Below, in pieces: positions 32,336 through 40,993 of a DNA stretch of 51,293 nucleotides (within the stretch, counting starts at the first letter, position 1; each line of letters opens with the position of its first letter). Position numbers and translations under genes: made by a program. Location: NCBI GenBank assembly GCA_964599275.1, contig CAZRFK010000007.1, positions 1 through 51,293 on the forward strand, written 5' to 3'. The stretch comes from PUMD01 sp964599275 (GTDB taxonomy: Bacteria > Bacillota > Sulfobacillia > SLMV01). The notes under the pieces were generated by a model. The model was not told the DNA's origin and made no database searches. It was given only the letters and a program-made list of their open reading frames with translations.

Positions 32336-33796
32336 ATGAACGGGAAACAGATGCCGGGAATGAATCAACAGCCGGCTGACGGACAGCAGATGGATGTTGA
32401 TGAGATAATCAAGCAGTACAAGAAAGCGTTGAAGCACGATCCAGACAACAACGGACTTCATCATGACCTGGGTCTGGCGTATATGGAAAAAGGCGAACAC
32501 AATAAGGCCGTTTCTGCATTTGCCAAGGCTATAAAAATTGATCCAGATATGACCAGTGCACGACATTTTCTCGCTGTTGCGTACGCGGAAATGGGTAAAC
32601 TGGATGCAGCTCAGAGTGAATGGGAACGGGTTATTGCGTCGGAACCAGAAGATTCGTCAGGACACTATGCGGCGGCACATTATTTTTTGGGCTGGATATA
32701 TACTGTGCAGAGCAGGTGGGATGAAGCCATAGAAAAATTGGAGAAAGCCTGCGAGATGGAACCCAATCAACCCCGTTCTTATCACAGCCTGGCCGAGGCA
32801 TATGTTGGTGCCGGTAAACCTATCGAAGCAGCGGAAGCCTGGAACAAGGTACTGAAGATCAATCCAAATGATCTGCGTGCTTATCACAATTTGTGTGCAG
32901 TGCTGCATGACCGGGGAATGTATGAAGAAGCCATTGAAGTTGGCCAAAGAGCCTTGAGGATGGGTTCTGAAAGCCCGATCCCCAGAGTCAATATAGCCCT
33001 TTCGTACCTGGCCCAGAATCAGCTGGATGAGGCCGAGAAATACATGAAAGAGGCTGTTGAGATAACACCTGATGATACCGATTCTCGTGTCAATCTGGGA
33101 GAAATCTATGCGCGCCGTGGAGAGCTGGACCGGGCCTGTGGGGAATGGGAGAAAGTACTGGAAACCCAGCCCGATCATCCGGATGCTCATTTCAACCTGG
33201 GACAGGCCGCCCGGGTTCAGGGCAAATCAGAACTTGCTCTGCAGTGCTGGGAAAAGGCCATGGATGCAGCGTCTAGTCTTCCCGAGGAGGCAAGGACCCC
33301 GTACCTGGAACAGCTGCACGCCAACCGGGCTCTGGTGCTGATGAATGAAGGAAGATATGAGGAGGCCCTCAAAGAGTGTTCGCAGAGTGCTGAGAATAAC
33401 CCCTCGGAGCCAATGAATTACAACCGGGCAGTGCTGGTGTGCCTCAAGGCAGGATGGAGCGATAAAGCGCAGCAGAATCTGCAAAAAGCCGAGCAGGCTG
33501 CCGAGGATGATGAGCATCTGGGAACCATGTTTATGCGGGGTATGTATGAACTTCAGCAGGGCAACCACGTAGAGGGAGCTCAGCTGTGGGAAAAAGTGCT
33601 GGATAAAGAACCGGATGCAGCACTGGCGGTCCGCGCGCAGGTGCAGGAGATTTTCGATGTGGATGACCTCGAACAGTTGATAGATAAATTACAGGAGCAG
33701 GGCCATACAGAGGAATCTTCTGCAGTAAAAACTTTCAAAAGCGCAGTATCTCCAGTTATTGATGAAGATCTGAAGGGCGGAAAAGAGTGGAAGTAG
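32336..33796 (+). CDS. Tetratricopeptide-repeat protein
   Basis: A 486-residue soluble protein with about ten TPR units, each with the G/A/Y pattern (for example LGLAYMEKGEHNKAVSAFAKAIKIDP and LGEIYARRGELDRACGEWEKVLETQP, spread over residues 35-450). No signal peptide or other domain is seen, so it is probably a scaffold for protein-protein contacts. TGAGGTGGGAG precedes the ATG. Its end overlaps the next gene by ten bases, which links it to the P-loop/Asp23 protein, a likely partner. Confidence 0.85.
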   Translation: MNGKQMPGMNQQPADGQQMDVDEIIKQYKKALKHDPDNNGLHHDLGLAYMEKGEHNKAVSAFAKAIKIDPDMTSARHFLAVAYAEMGKLDAAQSEWERVIASEPEDSSGHYAAAHYFLGWIYTVQSRWDEAIEKLEKACEMEPNQPRSYHSLAEAYVGAGKPIEAAEAWNKVLKINPNDLRAYHNLCAVLHDRGMYEEAIEVGQRALRMGSESPIPRVNIALSYLAQNQLDEAEKYMKEAVEITPDDTDSRVNLGEIYARRGELDRACGEWEKVLETQPDHPDAHFNLGQAARVQGKSELALQCWEKAMDAASSLPEEARTPYLEQLHANRALVLMNEGRYEEALKECSQSAENNPSEPMNYNRAVLVCLKAGWSDKAQQNLQKAEQAAEDDEHLGTMFMRGMYELQQGNHVEGAQLWEKVLDKEPDAALAVRAQVQEIFDVDDLEQLIDKLQEQGHTEESSAVKTFKSAVSPVIDEDLKGGKEWK

Positions 33797-34653
33797 TGGC
33801 TTTGGTAGGGGGCAGTGGTACTGGGAAGTCCCAACGGGCTCTGGTTGTGGCCAGAGAGATAAATACCAATTATATCATTGATGATGGCCTCTTTATCCGC
33901 GGCAGCAGAATTGTAGCCGGAAAGTCAGCCAAGGCAGAGGCGACCAGGATAGCTGCGGTAAGGACTGCTATATTCAGTGAACCTGAACATGCCGATGAGG
34001 TGCGTCAGGCTATCGAAGAGGAATCCCCCCACCGGATTTTGGTGTTGGCCACTTCTGATGCAATGATCGATCGCATTGTGGAGTCTCTTGATCTGCCCGA
34101 ACCTACCAGTCACCTGCGTATTGAGGATATGGCGCCGAAATCGGAGATTGAAGCTGCGTTGAGGGCCCGAAAGGATCTGGGAAGGCATGTAATCCCGGCA
34201 CCTTCTTTTGAAGTAAAGAAGACTTTCCGGGGGTGGATTATGAACTCACTGCGCCTTTTATATCAGGGAGCCCGGCTGAGGCGCCCGGTGATTTTTGAGA
34301 AATCTGTGGTCCGGCCCACATTCAGTTCCATGGGAAAGTTTTTTATTTCCGATCAGGTTTTAGGTGAAATTGCCGGATATTCACTAACACAGATGCAGGG
34401 TGTTGAGTCGGTCAGTCCTCCAGTAGCCCGTAGAGCCAACGGCCAGGTGCACATATCTTTGAGTTTGGTCATGAACGAACCTGATGATCTGGTAAATCGT
34501 TTGCGGCAGGTGCAGTCGAAAATAAAAGAGTCAGTAGAAGAACTGACCTCCGTTGGTGTACAGGCAGTAGATGTTCATGTGGTGGATATAGTTTTTGATG
34601 CTGAAGAACTTCTCGTCAATTGCGAGCAGGTTAAATCTGGCAGGGTATCGTAG
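33787..34653 (+). CDS. P-loop NTPase fused to an Asp23/Gls24-like domain
   Basis: A 288-residue protein. The N-terminal half has Walker A GGSGTGKS (residues 8-15) and a nucleotide-binding-like region to about residue 120. The C-terminal third (about 180-280) resembles Asp23/Gls24 envelope-stress proteins: ISDQVLGEIAGYSLTQMQGVESV and GVQAVDVHVVDIVFD. Asp23 proteins are membrane-associated stress factors in Gram-positive bacteria. Fusion to a P-loop module suggests nucleotide-gated assembly. It starts with GTG, overlaps the TPR gene and sits 56 bases before gap, where many Bacillota carry the CggR regulator. No HTH is present here. Confidence 0.7.
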   Translation: MEVVALVGGSGTGKSQRALVVAREINTNYIIDDGLFIRGSRIVAGKSAKAEATRIAAVRTAIFSEPEHADEVRQAIEEESPHRILVLATSDAMIDRIVESLDLPEPTSHLRIEDMAPKSEIEAALRARKDLGRHVIPAPSFEVKKTFRGWIMNSLRLLYQGARLRRPVIFEKSVVRPTFSSMGKFFISDQVLGEIAGYSLTQMQGVESVSPPVARRANGQVHISLSLVMNEPDDLVNRLRQVQSKIKESVEELTSVGVQAVDVHVVDIVFDAEELLVNCEQVKSGRVS

Positions 34654-34709
34654 ATTAAACATGATCCTGCTTATCTTTTCAGGAAAGTTTTTGAGGAGGC
34701 GAATGGTTA

Positions 34710-35717
34710 ATGGTAAAGGTTGGCATTAACGGGTTTGGACGTATAGGCAGACAGGTACTCCGCCTGGCGGTGGAGAATGATGATGTGAAAGTCGTAGCAG
34801 TTAACGATCTGTGGGACACTGAAACATTTGTCAATCTGCTGCGGAGGGATTCCAACTTTGGCCCTTTCCCGGTGGACGTTGAAGAATGCGATGGTGGTCT
34901 GCTGGTTGATGGGGAGAAAATAGAGTTTTTCTCCCAGCGGGATCCAGCTGACATACCCTGGAGCGACGTGGGAGTACAGGTGGTCGTTGAATCCACTGGT
35001 TTGTTTCGCGACGGTGAGCAGGCAGAAAAACACATCACAGGAGGCGGAGCGGAAAAAGTATTGATATCAGCTCCTGCAACCGATGTGGATCTGACGGTTG
35101 TGCTGGGAGTCAACGACGCCAAATATAACCCAGACAATCACAGCATAATTTCTAACGCATCCTGCACCACCAACTGTCTGGCCCCGCTATCCATGGTACT
35201 GGATGAAAATTTCGGGATTAAAAGTGGAGTTATGAACACCATTCATGCCTATACTTCCAATCAGCAGCTTCTGGATGGTCCTCACAAGGACCCGCGCAGG
35301 GCGCGGGCGGCAGCGGTGAATATGATTCCCACAACCACTGGTGCTGCACGTGCGGTTGGCGAAGTTCTTCCTCATCTGGATGGCAAGCTGGACGGCTTTG
35401 CGGTACGTGTTCCCACGACCACAGTATCCCTGCTGGACCTCACAGTCCAGGTTGAAAAGCAGGTTACGATAAAAGACATCAATGAAGCCATGGAGGAGGA
35501 GGCCGAGGGACGATTGTCCGGAATAATGGGTGTTTGCGATGAACCTCTGGTATCCGGTGATTTTGTAGGCTCTCCTTACTCATGTGTTGTTGACCGCGAG
35601 TTTACCCATGTGGTCGGTGATCAAATGGCAAAGGTGGTTGCATGGTACGACAATGAAATGGGTTATGCCGCGCGGCTGGTAGATGTCATTTCACAGGTTA
35701 TAGGTCCTGAACTCTGA
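34710..35717 (+). CDS. gap: Glyceraldehyde-3-phosphate dehydrogenase
   Basis: A 335-residue NAD-type GAPDH. The Rossmann motif GINGFGRIGR is at residues 5-14, and D33 (VNDL) marks NAD preference. The catalytic C152 is in SNASCTTNC, and H178 is in NTIHAYT. It is the first gene of the operon gap, pgk-tpiA, gpmI, eno. GAGGAGG lies upstream. It converts GAP to 1,3-bisphosphoglycerate, feeding the fused kinase encoded next. Confidence 0.96.
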   Translation: MVKVGINGFGRIGRQVLRLAVENDDVKVVAVNDLWDTETFVNLLRRDSNFGPFPVDVEECDGGLLVDGEKIEFFSQRDPADIPWSDVGVQVVVESTGLFRDGEQAEKHITGGGAEKVLISAPATDVDLTVVLGVNDAKYNPDNHSIISNASCTTNCLAPLSMVLDENFGIKSGVMNTIHAYTSNQQLLDGPHKDPRRARAAAVNMIPTTTGAARAVGEVLPHLDGKLDGFAVRVPTTTVSLLDLTVQVEKQVTIKDINEAMEEEAEGRLSGIMGVCDEPLVSGDFVGSPYSCVVDREFTHVVGDQMAKVVAWYDNEMGYAARLVDVISQVIGPEL

Positions 35718-35747
35718 ACGCGGCGTCGCGGTTAGGAGGGTGATAGT

Positions 35748-37736
35748 GTGGAAGTTTTAACAGTACGTGATATTTCTGTGGACGGACGAAAAGTACTGCT
35801 GCGGGCCGATTTGAACGTGCCCATTTCTGATAAGGGAGGTATTGGTGACGATTCTCGCATAAAGGCTGTGCTGCCGACTCTTCAGTACCTCCGCGAACAT
35901 CAGGCTCGAGTCCTGGTGGTATCCCATCTGGGAAGACCAAAGGGACAGACGGTGTCCCGATACAGTCTACGTCCGATTTCTGAAAGACTGAGTCAGCTTC
36001 TGGATGCACCGGTCAATCTGTTGACGGGTTCTGTTGAAGATGCACTGGTTGAATTTACACACCAGACTGAACCTTCAGAGGTAGCACTGTTGGAGAATAT
36101 ACGCTTTCAACCAGGAGAAAGGAAAAACGATCCGGCTCTGGCCCGGCAGCTGGCCAGTGCTGTTGATATTTATGTGAATGATGCTTTTGGGGCAGCACAC
36201 CGGGCTCACGCTTCCACCTGTGCAGTGGCAGAATTTCTGCCAGCAGTAGGTGGCTTCCTTATGGAAGAAGAACTCAGGGCTCTGGGGGGACTGCGGGTTT
36301 CTCCCGAGCGTCCCTATGCAGCTGTACTCGGCGGTGCCAAGATTTCAGATAAGCTCAGCATATGCCGTGGACTGCTGGACAAAGTGGACTCGATGATGCT
36401 GGGAGGAGGACTGGCTAATACCTTCCTCAAGTGTCTGGGGCATTCAGTGGGCAACAGTCTTGTTGAGGAGGATATGGTTCCTGAAGTTCAGAGTTTGATT
36501 GCCGAAAGCAAGCGTCAGGATGTCGATCTGTTGATGCCTCTGGATGTCATAACAGCGCGCTCAATTTCCCCTGATGCACCAACACGGGCCACCAGCAGCA
36601 GTGAGGTGGGAGAGGGCTGGACCATAGTGGACATTGGACCGCGGACGGTTCAGCGCTATTTGAAGGCTCTCAAATCTGCAGAAACTGTTTTCTGGAACGG
36701 TCCCATGGGAATTTTCGAGATAGCAAAGTTTGCCAGAGGAACCGAGCGAATTGCAAAGGGAATAGCTGAACTTGATTCTACACAGACAGTTGTCGGCGGA
36801 GGGGAGTCCTCGGAAGCGCTTAGCAAACTGGGACTTACCTCTCGAATAAATCATGTTTCCACCGGAGGAGGAGCTTCGCTGCAGTTTCTGGCCGGTGAAC
36901 AGCTTCCAGCTGTTGAAGTTTTGCAAAAAAAGGCTCCAGAACGGGGTATATGGATCGGCGGCAACTGGAAGATGAACAAGAATGCAGAATCAGCGCGTCA
37001 GTTAGCAGGTGATCTTGCTGACGGCTGGCAAGACAATGATATGGAAGTGGTTGTTTTCCCACCTCATCCTCTGCTGAGTGAGGTTGAAAAGGAACTTTCG
37101 GGCAGTACTGCACTGCACCTTGGCGGTCAGGATTGTCACTTTGAGCAAAGAGGCGCATACACCGGCGGTATTTCTGGACGGGCATTGCGGTCTGTAGGTG
37201 CTGAATACGTGATAATCGGACACTCAGAACGCCGTCGTTACGACGGTGAGGATGATGAACTGATCAACAGGAAGGTTCATGCGGCGTGGGATGCCGGTCT
37301 TTCAGTTGTCTTGTGTGTGGGAGAAGAACTTTCCGACCGCGAGGAAGGACGTGCTCACGAAAGGACTGCTGAGCAGCTGCGCGTCGCCCTGCAGGATTGT
37401 GAAAGCCGACTATCCTCACCTGAGGAGAGTCGCATCTGGCTGATCGTTGCTTATGAACCTGTATGGGCGATAGGTACTGGAGAGGCAGCTTCCGAGGAGG
37501 ACGTACAGGATATGTGTTCGCATTTACGGGAGGAGCTTTGCAATCTGCTTGACGACCGCTCCGCCGAACTGGTGCGTATTGTGTACGGAGGGAGCGTAAA
37601 GGCCCACAATGTCAGAAAGTTTTTACGGTTGCCCGATGTGGACGGGGCTCTGGTCGGTGGTGCCAGTCTGCAGGCAGAATCCTTCCTCGATCTGTTGAGC
37701 GAGGCAGGACGCCTTGATGAGGTGGACTCCGTTTGA
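35748..37736 (+). CDS. pgk-tpiA: Phosphoglycerate kinase-triosephosphate isomerase fusion
   Basis: A single 662-residue frame. Residues 1 to about 395 are a full phosphoglycerate kinase: RADLNVP, SHLGRPKG, LLENIRFQPGE, AVLGGAKISDKL, WNGPMGIFE and VSTGGGASLQFL. From about 400 to the end is a full triosephosphate isomerase: GNWKMNK with the catalytic Lys, IGHSERR with the His, VAYEPVWAIGTG with the Glu, and YGGSVKAHN. The join is only a few residues, and there is no internal stop. The same fusion is known from Thermotoga maritima. GTG start with GGAGGG upstream. It lies between gap and gpmI. Confidence 0.95.
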   Translation: MEVLTVRDISVDGRKVLLRADLNVPISDKGGIGDDSRIKAVLPTLQYLREHQARVLVVSHLGRPKGQTVSRYSLRPISERLSQLLDAPVNLLTGSVEDALVEFTHQTEPSEVALLENIRFQPGERKNDPALARQLASAVDIYVNDAFGAAHRAHASTCAVAEFLPAVGGFLMEEELRALGGLRVSPERPYAAVLGGAKISDKLSICRGLLDKVDSMMLGGGLANTFLKCLGHSVGNSLVEEDMVPEVQSLIAESKRQDVDLLMPLDVITARSISPDAPTRATSSSEVGEGWTIVDIGPRTVQRYLKALKSAETVFWNGPMGIFEIAKFARGTERIAKGIAELDSTQTVVGGGESSEALSKLGLTSRINHVSTGGGASLQFLAGEQLPAVEVLQKKAPERGIWIGGNWKMNKNAESARQLAGDLADGWQDNDMEVVVFPPHPLLSEVEKELSGSTALHLGGQDCHFEQRGAYTGGISGRALRSVGAEYVIIGHSERRRYDGEDDELINRKVHAAWDAGLSVVLCVGEELSDREEGRAHERTAEQLRVALQDCESRLSSPEESRIWLIVAYEPVWAIGTGEAASEEDVQDMCSHLREELCNLLDDRSAELVRIVYGGSVKAHNVRKFLRLPDVDGALVGGASLQAESFLDLLSEAGRLDEVDSV

Positions 37737-37779
37737 TCTGAGCGTTTGATGGAACTGTCATTGCGAGGAGGTAGTGAGT

Positions 37780-39351
37780 TTGAGCTCATCTGGACCGCTG
37801 ATATTGGTGGTAATTGATGGCCTGGGGCTGCGGGACAGCTGCTGTGGCAATGCGGTATCCCGGGCCGAAACTCCGACGCTTTCGCGACTGAGCAGGGAGG
37901 GATTGGCAACCCGGCTGTCTGCCAGCGGAGAGGCCGTGGGGCTGGCTCCAGGTCACATGGGTAATTCCAACGTCGGTCATACGCATCTGGGCGCGGGGAG
38001 GATTGTGCCTCAGGATCCCGTGCGAATCAACCGCGCCTTAGACGATGGTTCGTTTTTCGACAATGAAGTATTTATCAACCTGTTTGAACGGGTGCGAAAA
38101 CGGGACGGCTGTCTGCATCTGATGGGATTGGTATCTGATGGTGGAGTGCACAGCCACATCGATCATCTGACAGCGCTTTTAAAAATGGCCGATAAAAATG
38201 GTGTCGGCAAGCTGAATGTACATGCCTTTTTGGATGGACGGGACGTGCCTCCGCAGAGTGCCATGCGGTATCTGCAAATTCTGCATGACCATCTGCGGGC
38301 CTATTCCGGGTTTAACCTGGCCACGGTAATGGGAAGATACTGGGCTATGGACCGCGATAACCGCTGGGACCGCACTGATAGAGCACTGGCGGCAGTGCTG
38401 CGGGCCGTGGGACTGCAGGCCTCAGATGGGTTTGAGGCGGTGCAGCAGGCCTACTGCAGGGGGGAAAACGATGAGTTCGTACAACCCACAGTGATTGATG
38501 GGTACCGCGGTTATAGTTCAAATGACGGTTTTTTATTTTTTAATTTCCGGTCCGACAGAGCCAGGCAGATATGCTCAGCATTACTGGAACCGATGGGCAG
38601 CCGGGTGAATGCTGCTCCATTGGAGCCCCCATCCGACCTGGTGACGATGACCCGTTATGATGCTGAGTTTTCCAATCCCGTGGCATTTGAAACACCTGAT
38701 TTGTCCGATACTTTGGGGCAGGTGATCAGTGAGCAGGGATTGCCCCAGCTGAGGGTGGCTGAAACAGAGAAGTATGCCCATGTTACATATTTTTTCAACG
38801 GTGGACGAGAAGAACCATTCCCGGGTGAAGAACGAATCCTGGTGCCATCGCCATCAGTGGACACCTACGACCAAAAACCGCAGATGAGTGCTGACGGGGT
38901 CACCGAAAAAGTCATCGATGGTTTGAAGAGAGGAAACTTCAAGTTTTCGGTGGTTAATTATGCTAATCCGGATATGGTCGGGCATAGCGGTGACTATTCA
39001 GCAGCCGTTTCGGCAGTACAGAAAGTTGATGAGTGTCTAGAACGGGTAATCAACACCGTACTGCAGATGGATGGCATTGTCTTGGTGGTTGGAGATCATG
39101 GGAATGCCGAGCAGATGCTCGACAGCGAGGGCTGTCCGCACACAGCACACACAACCAATCCAGTCCCATGCTGGGTAATTGGTGGACAGTTCAGAGCCGG
39201 CGGAGCTCAGTTTTTACGTGAAGGCGGCGGGCTCAGTGATATTGCTGTGACTGTACTGCAGATCTTGCAGCTGCCGGTGCCTGATATTATGGAAGGAACC
39301 TCTTTGCTTCGAAAAAAGGTTAACTCAATTAAGGAGAGTGCAGGTAAATAG
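37780..39351 (+). CDS. gpmI: Cofactor-independent phosphoglycerate mutase
   Basis: About 523 residues, a Mn-dependent enzyme that interconverts 3- and 2-phosphoglycerate. The N-terminal metal motif VVIDGLGLR (D13) and the phosphoserine site GHMGNSNVGH (S63) are present, as are LDGRDVPP, GRYWAMDRDNRWDR and GDHGNAEQM. GTG 37774 is only two bases from GAGGAGG, and TTG 37780 is eight bases away and is preferred. It is followed 14 bases later by eno. Confidence 0.94.
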   Translation: MSSSGPLILVVIDGLGLRDSCCGNAVSRAETPTLSRLSREGLATRLSASGEAVGLAPGHMGNSNVGHTHLGAGRIVPQDPVRINRALDDGSFFDNEVFINLFERVRKRDGCLHLMGLVSDGGVHSHIDHLTALLKMADKNGVGKLNVHAFLDGRDVPPQSAMRYLQILHDHLRAYSGFNLATVMGRYWAMDRDNRWDRTDRALAAVLRAVGLQASDGFEAVQQAYCRGENDEFVQPTVIDGYRGYSSNDGFLFFNFRSDRARQICSALLEPMGSRVNAAPLEPPSDLVTMTRYDAEFSNPVAFETPDLSDTLGQVISEQGLPQLRVAETEKYAHVTYFFNGGREEPFPGEERILVPSPSVDTYDQKPQMSADGVTEKVIDGLKRGNFKFSVVNYANPDMVGHSGDYSAAVSAVQKVDECLERVINTVLQMDGIVLVVGDHGNAEQMLDSEGCPHTAHTTNPVPCWVIGGQFRAGGAQFLREGGGLSDIAVTVLQILQLPVPDIMEGTSLLRKKVNSIKESAGK

Positions 39352-39365
39352 AGAGGTGAGAAGTT

Positions 39366-40649
39366 GTGAGGAATAGATTTTCCATTTCCGATATTCAGGC
39401 CCGGGAAATATTGAGTTCTCGAGGTCGACCCACACTGGAGGTGGACGTGCTGTTGAGCGACCAAGCCTTTGGAAGAGCTGCTGTTCCTTCCGGGGCGAGT
39501 ACGGGAGCAAAAGAGGCGCATGAGCTGCGTGATGGAGACAGCGGGCGCTATCGTGGACAGGGTGTTCTCGGTGCGGTTGAATCGGTCAACGGAGAAATCA
39601 GACAGCACCTCAAGGACATGAACGCGCGACAACAGGCAGCTGTTGACAGTGCGCTTTTAAAATTGGATGGGACTGAAAACAAAAGCCGCCTGGGGGCCAA
39701 TGCCGTGCTGGGGGTATCACTGGCAACTGCATACGCAGCAGCAGATTCCTGCGGGTTATCGTTGTACCGCTACCTGGGGGGAACATCTGCACGCATTTTA
39801 CCAGTGCCCCTTATGAACATACTAAATGGTGGTCAACATGCAGAAAATAACATACAGGTACAGGAGTTCATGATAGTCCCTGCCGGAGCATCAAGATTTT
39901 CCGAAGCCCTCCGCTGGGGAGCGGAAGTCTATTCCGCACTGCAGGACGAGCTTTTGAAACGCGGTCTCTCAACCGGAGTAGGTGACGAGGGAGGTTTTGC
40001 TCCCGATCTCGGCGATGATGAGGAAGCACTTCAGATTCTGTGTTCAGCTATAAAGAGGGCTGGATTCAAACCGGGAGAAGATGTATGGTTGGCTTTGGAT
40101 GTGGCTGCAAATGACCTCATCAACGGTGAGGGATATCAGTTGAGAGATGAAAAAGTCGGTGTGGACGAGCTGATTGAAATGTATCAACGATGGTGCAGCG
40201 ACTATCCGATCATCTCGCTTGAAGATGGACTGGGAGAAGACGACTGGGATGGTTGGAAAAAGATGACTGCCACGCTGGGCGGCCAGGTACAGCTGGTGGG
40301 TGATGATCTGTTTGTCACCGACGCACAGCTTCTGCAGCGGGGAAGCTGTGTTGGAGCGGCGAACGCAATTTTGATTAAACCCAATCAAATCGGTTCAGTA
40401 ATGGAGACTCAGGCCACACTGTCCTGTGCGCAGAGGATTGGATACCGGGCATGCGTTTCACATCGTTCAGGTGAAACGGAAGATACTTTCATTGCTGATT
40501 TATCTGTGGCCTGTGGATGTGGACAGATTAAAACTGGAGCGCCATGCCGCACAGATAGAGTGGCAAAGTACAATCAGCTGCTTCGCATTGAGCAGGAACT
40601 CGGTGACGCAGCTGAATTTGCTGGTGTCGGGGCGTTCATGCTAAAATGA
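39366..40649 (+). CDS. eno: Enolase
   Basis: A 427-residue Mg-dependent enzyme converting 2-phosphoglycerate to phosphoenolpyruvate. Motifs: ILSSRGRPTLEVDV, AAVPSGASTG, LMNILNGGQHAENN, GDEGGFAP, ISLEDGLGEDDW, VGDDLFVT and VSHRSGETED. Small changes from the textbook sequence are HAENN for HADNN and ILIKPNQIG for ILIKLNQIG. The start is GTG after GAGGTGAG. It closes the glycolytic set. secG follows 30 bases later. Confidence 0.95.
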   Translation: MRNRFSISDIQAREILSSRGRPTLEVDVLLSDQAFGRAAVPSGASTGAKEAHELRDGDSGRYRGQGVLGAVESVNGEIRQHLKDMNARQQAAVDSALLKLDGTENKSRLGANAVLGVSLATAYAAADSCGLSLYRYLGGTSARILPVPLMNILNGGQHAENNIQVQEFMIVPAGASRFSEALRWGAEVYSALQDELLKRGLSTGVGDEGGFAPDLGDDEEALQILCSAIKRAGFKPGEDVWLALDVAANDLINGEGYQLRDEKVGVDELIEMYQRWCSDYPIISLEDGLGEDDWDGWKKMTATLGGQVQLVGDDLFVTDAQLLQRGSCVGAANAILIKPNQIGSVMETQATLSCAQRIGYRACVSHRSGETEDTFIADLSVACGCGQIKTGAPCRTDRVAKYNQLLRIEQELGDAAEFAGVGAFMLK

Positions 40650-40679
40650 GGCTCATGATAGCACGGGAGGTGGTTTGAT

Positions 40680-40913
40680 TTGTTATTACAAACAATTCTG
40701 ATGGTTATTCATCTTATTATAGGAATTGGTTTGGTCGTGGCAGTACTGCTGCAGCCGGGTAAAAGTGCCGGTATTTCGGGCGCCATTGCCGGTGCAGGGG
40801 AGACTATTTTTGGCCGTCAGAAAGGAATGGATGAGTTTTTGGAAAGATTGACGACTTATCTGGCGGTAGCTTTTATGGTCCTATCAGTTTTAATAGCAAT
40901 ATTGATATCATGA
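40680..40913 (+). CDS. secG: SecG, preprotein translocase subunit
   Basis: A 77-residue protein with two transmembrane helices (about 3-20 and 58-76) flanking the family loop VAVLLQPGKSAGISGAIAGAGETIFG. It is part of the SecYEG channel. TTG start with GGGAGGTGG upstream. Its place after eno is common in Bacillota genomes. Confidence 0.93.
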   Translation: MLLQTILMVIHLIIGIGLVVAVLLQPGKSAGISGAIAGAGETIFGRQKGMDEFLERLTTYLAVAFMVLSVLIAILIS

Positions 40914-40993
40914 ATCGTGCAGGTCAGATTGTATTTTAATATTCAACTTATCGGAAGGTAGGTGAGGTAGTCCGGAGTTCCGGGCGTGGAAAA

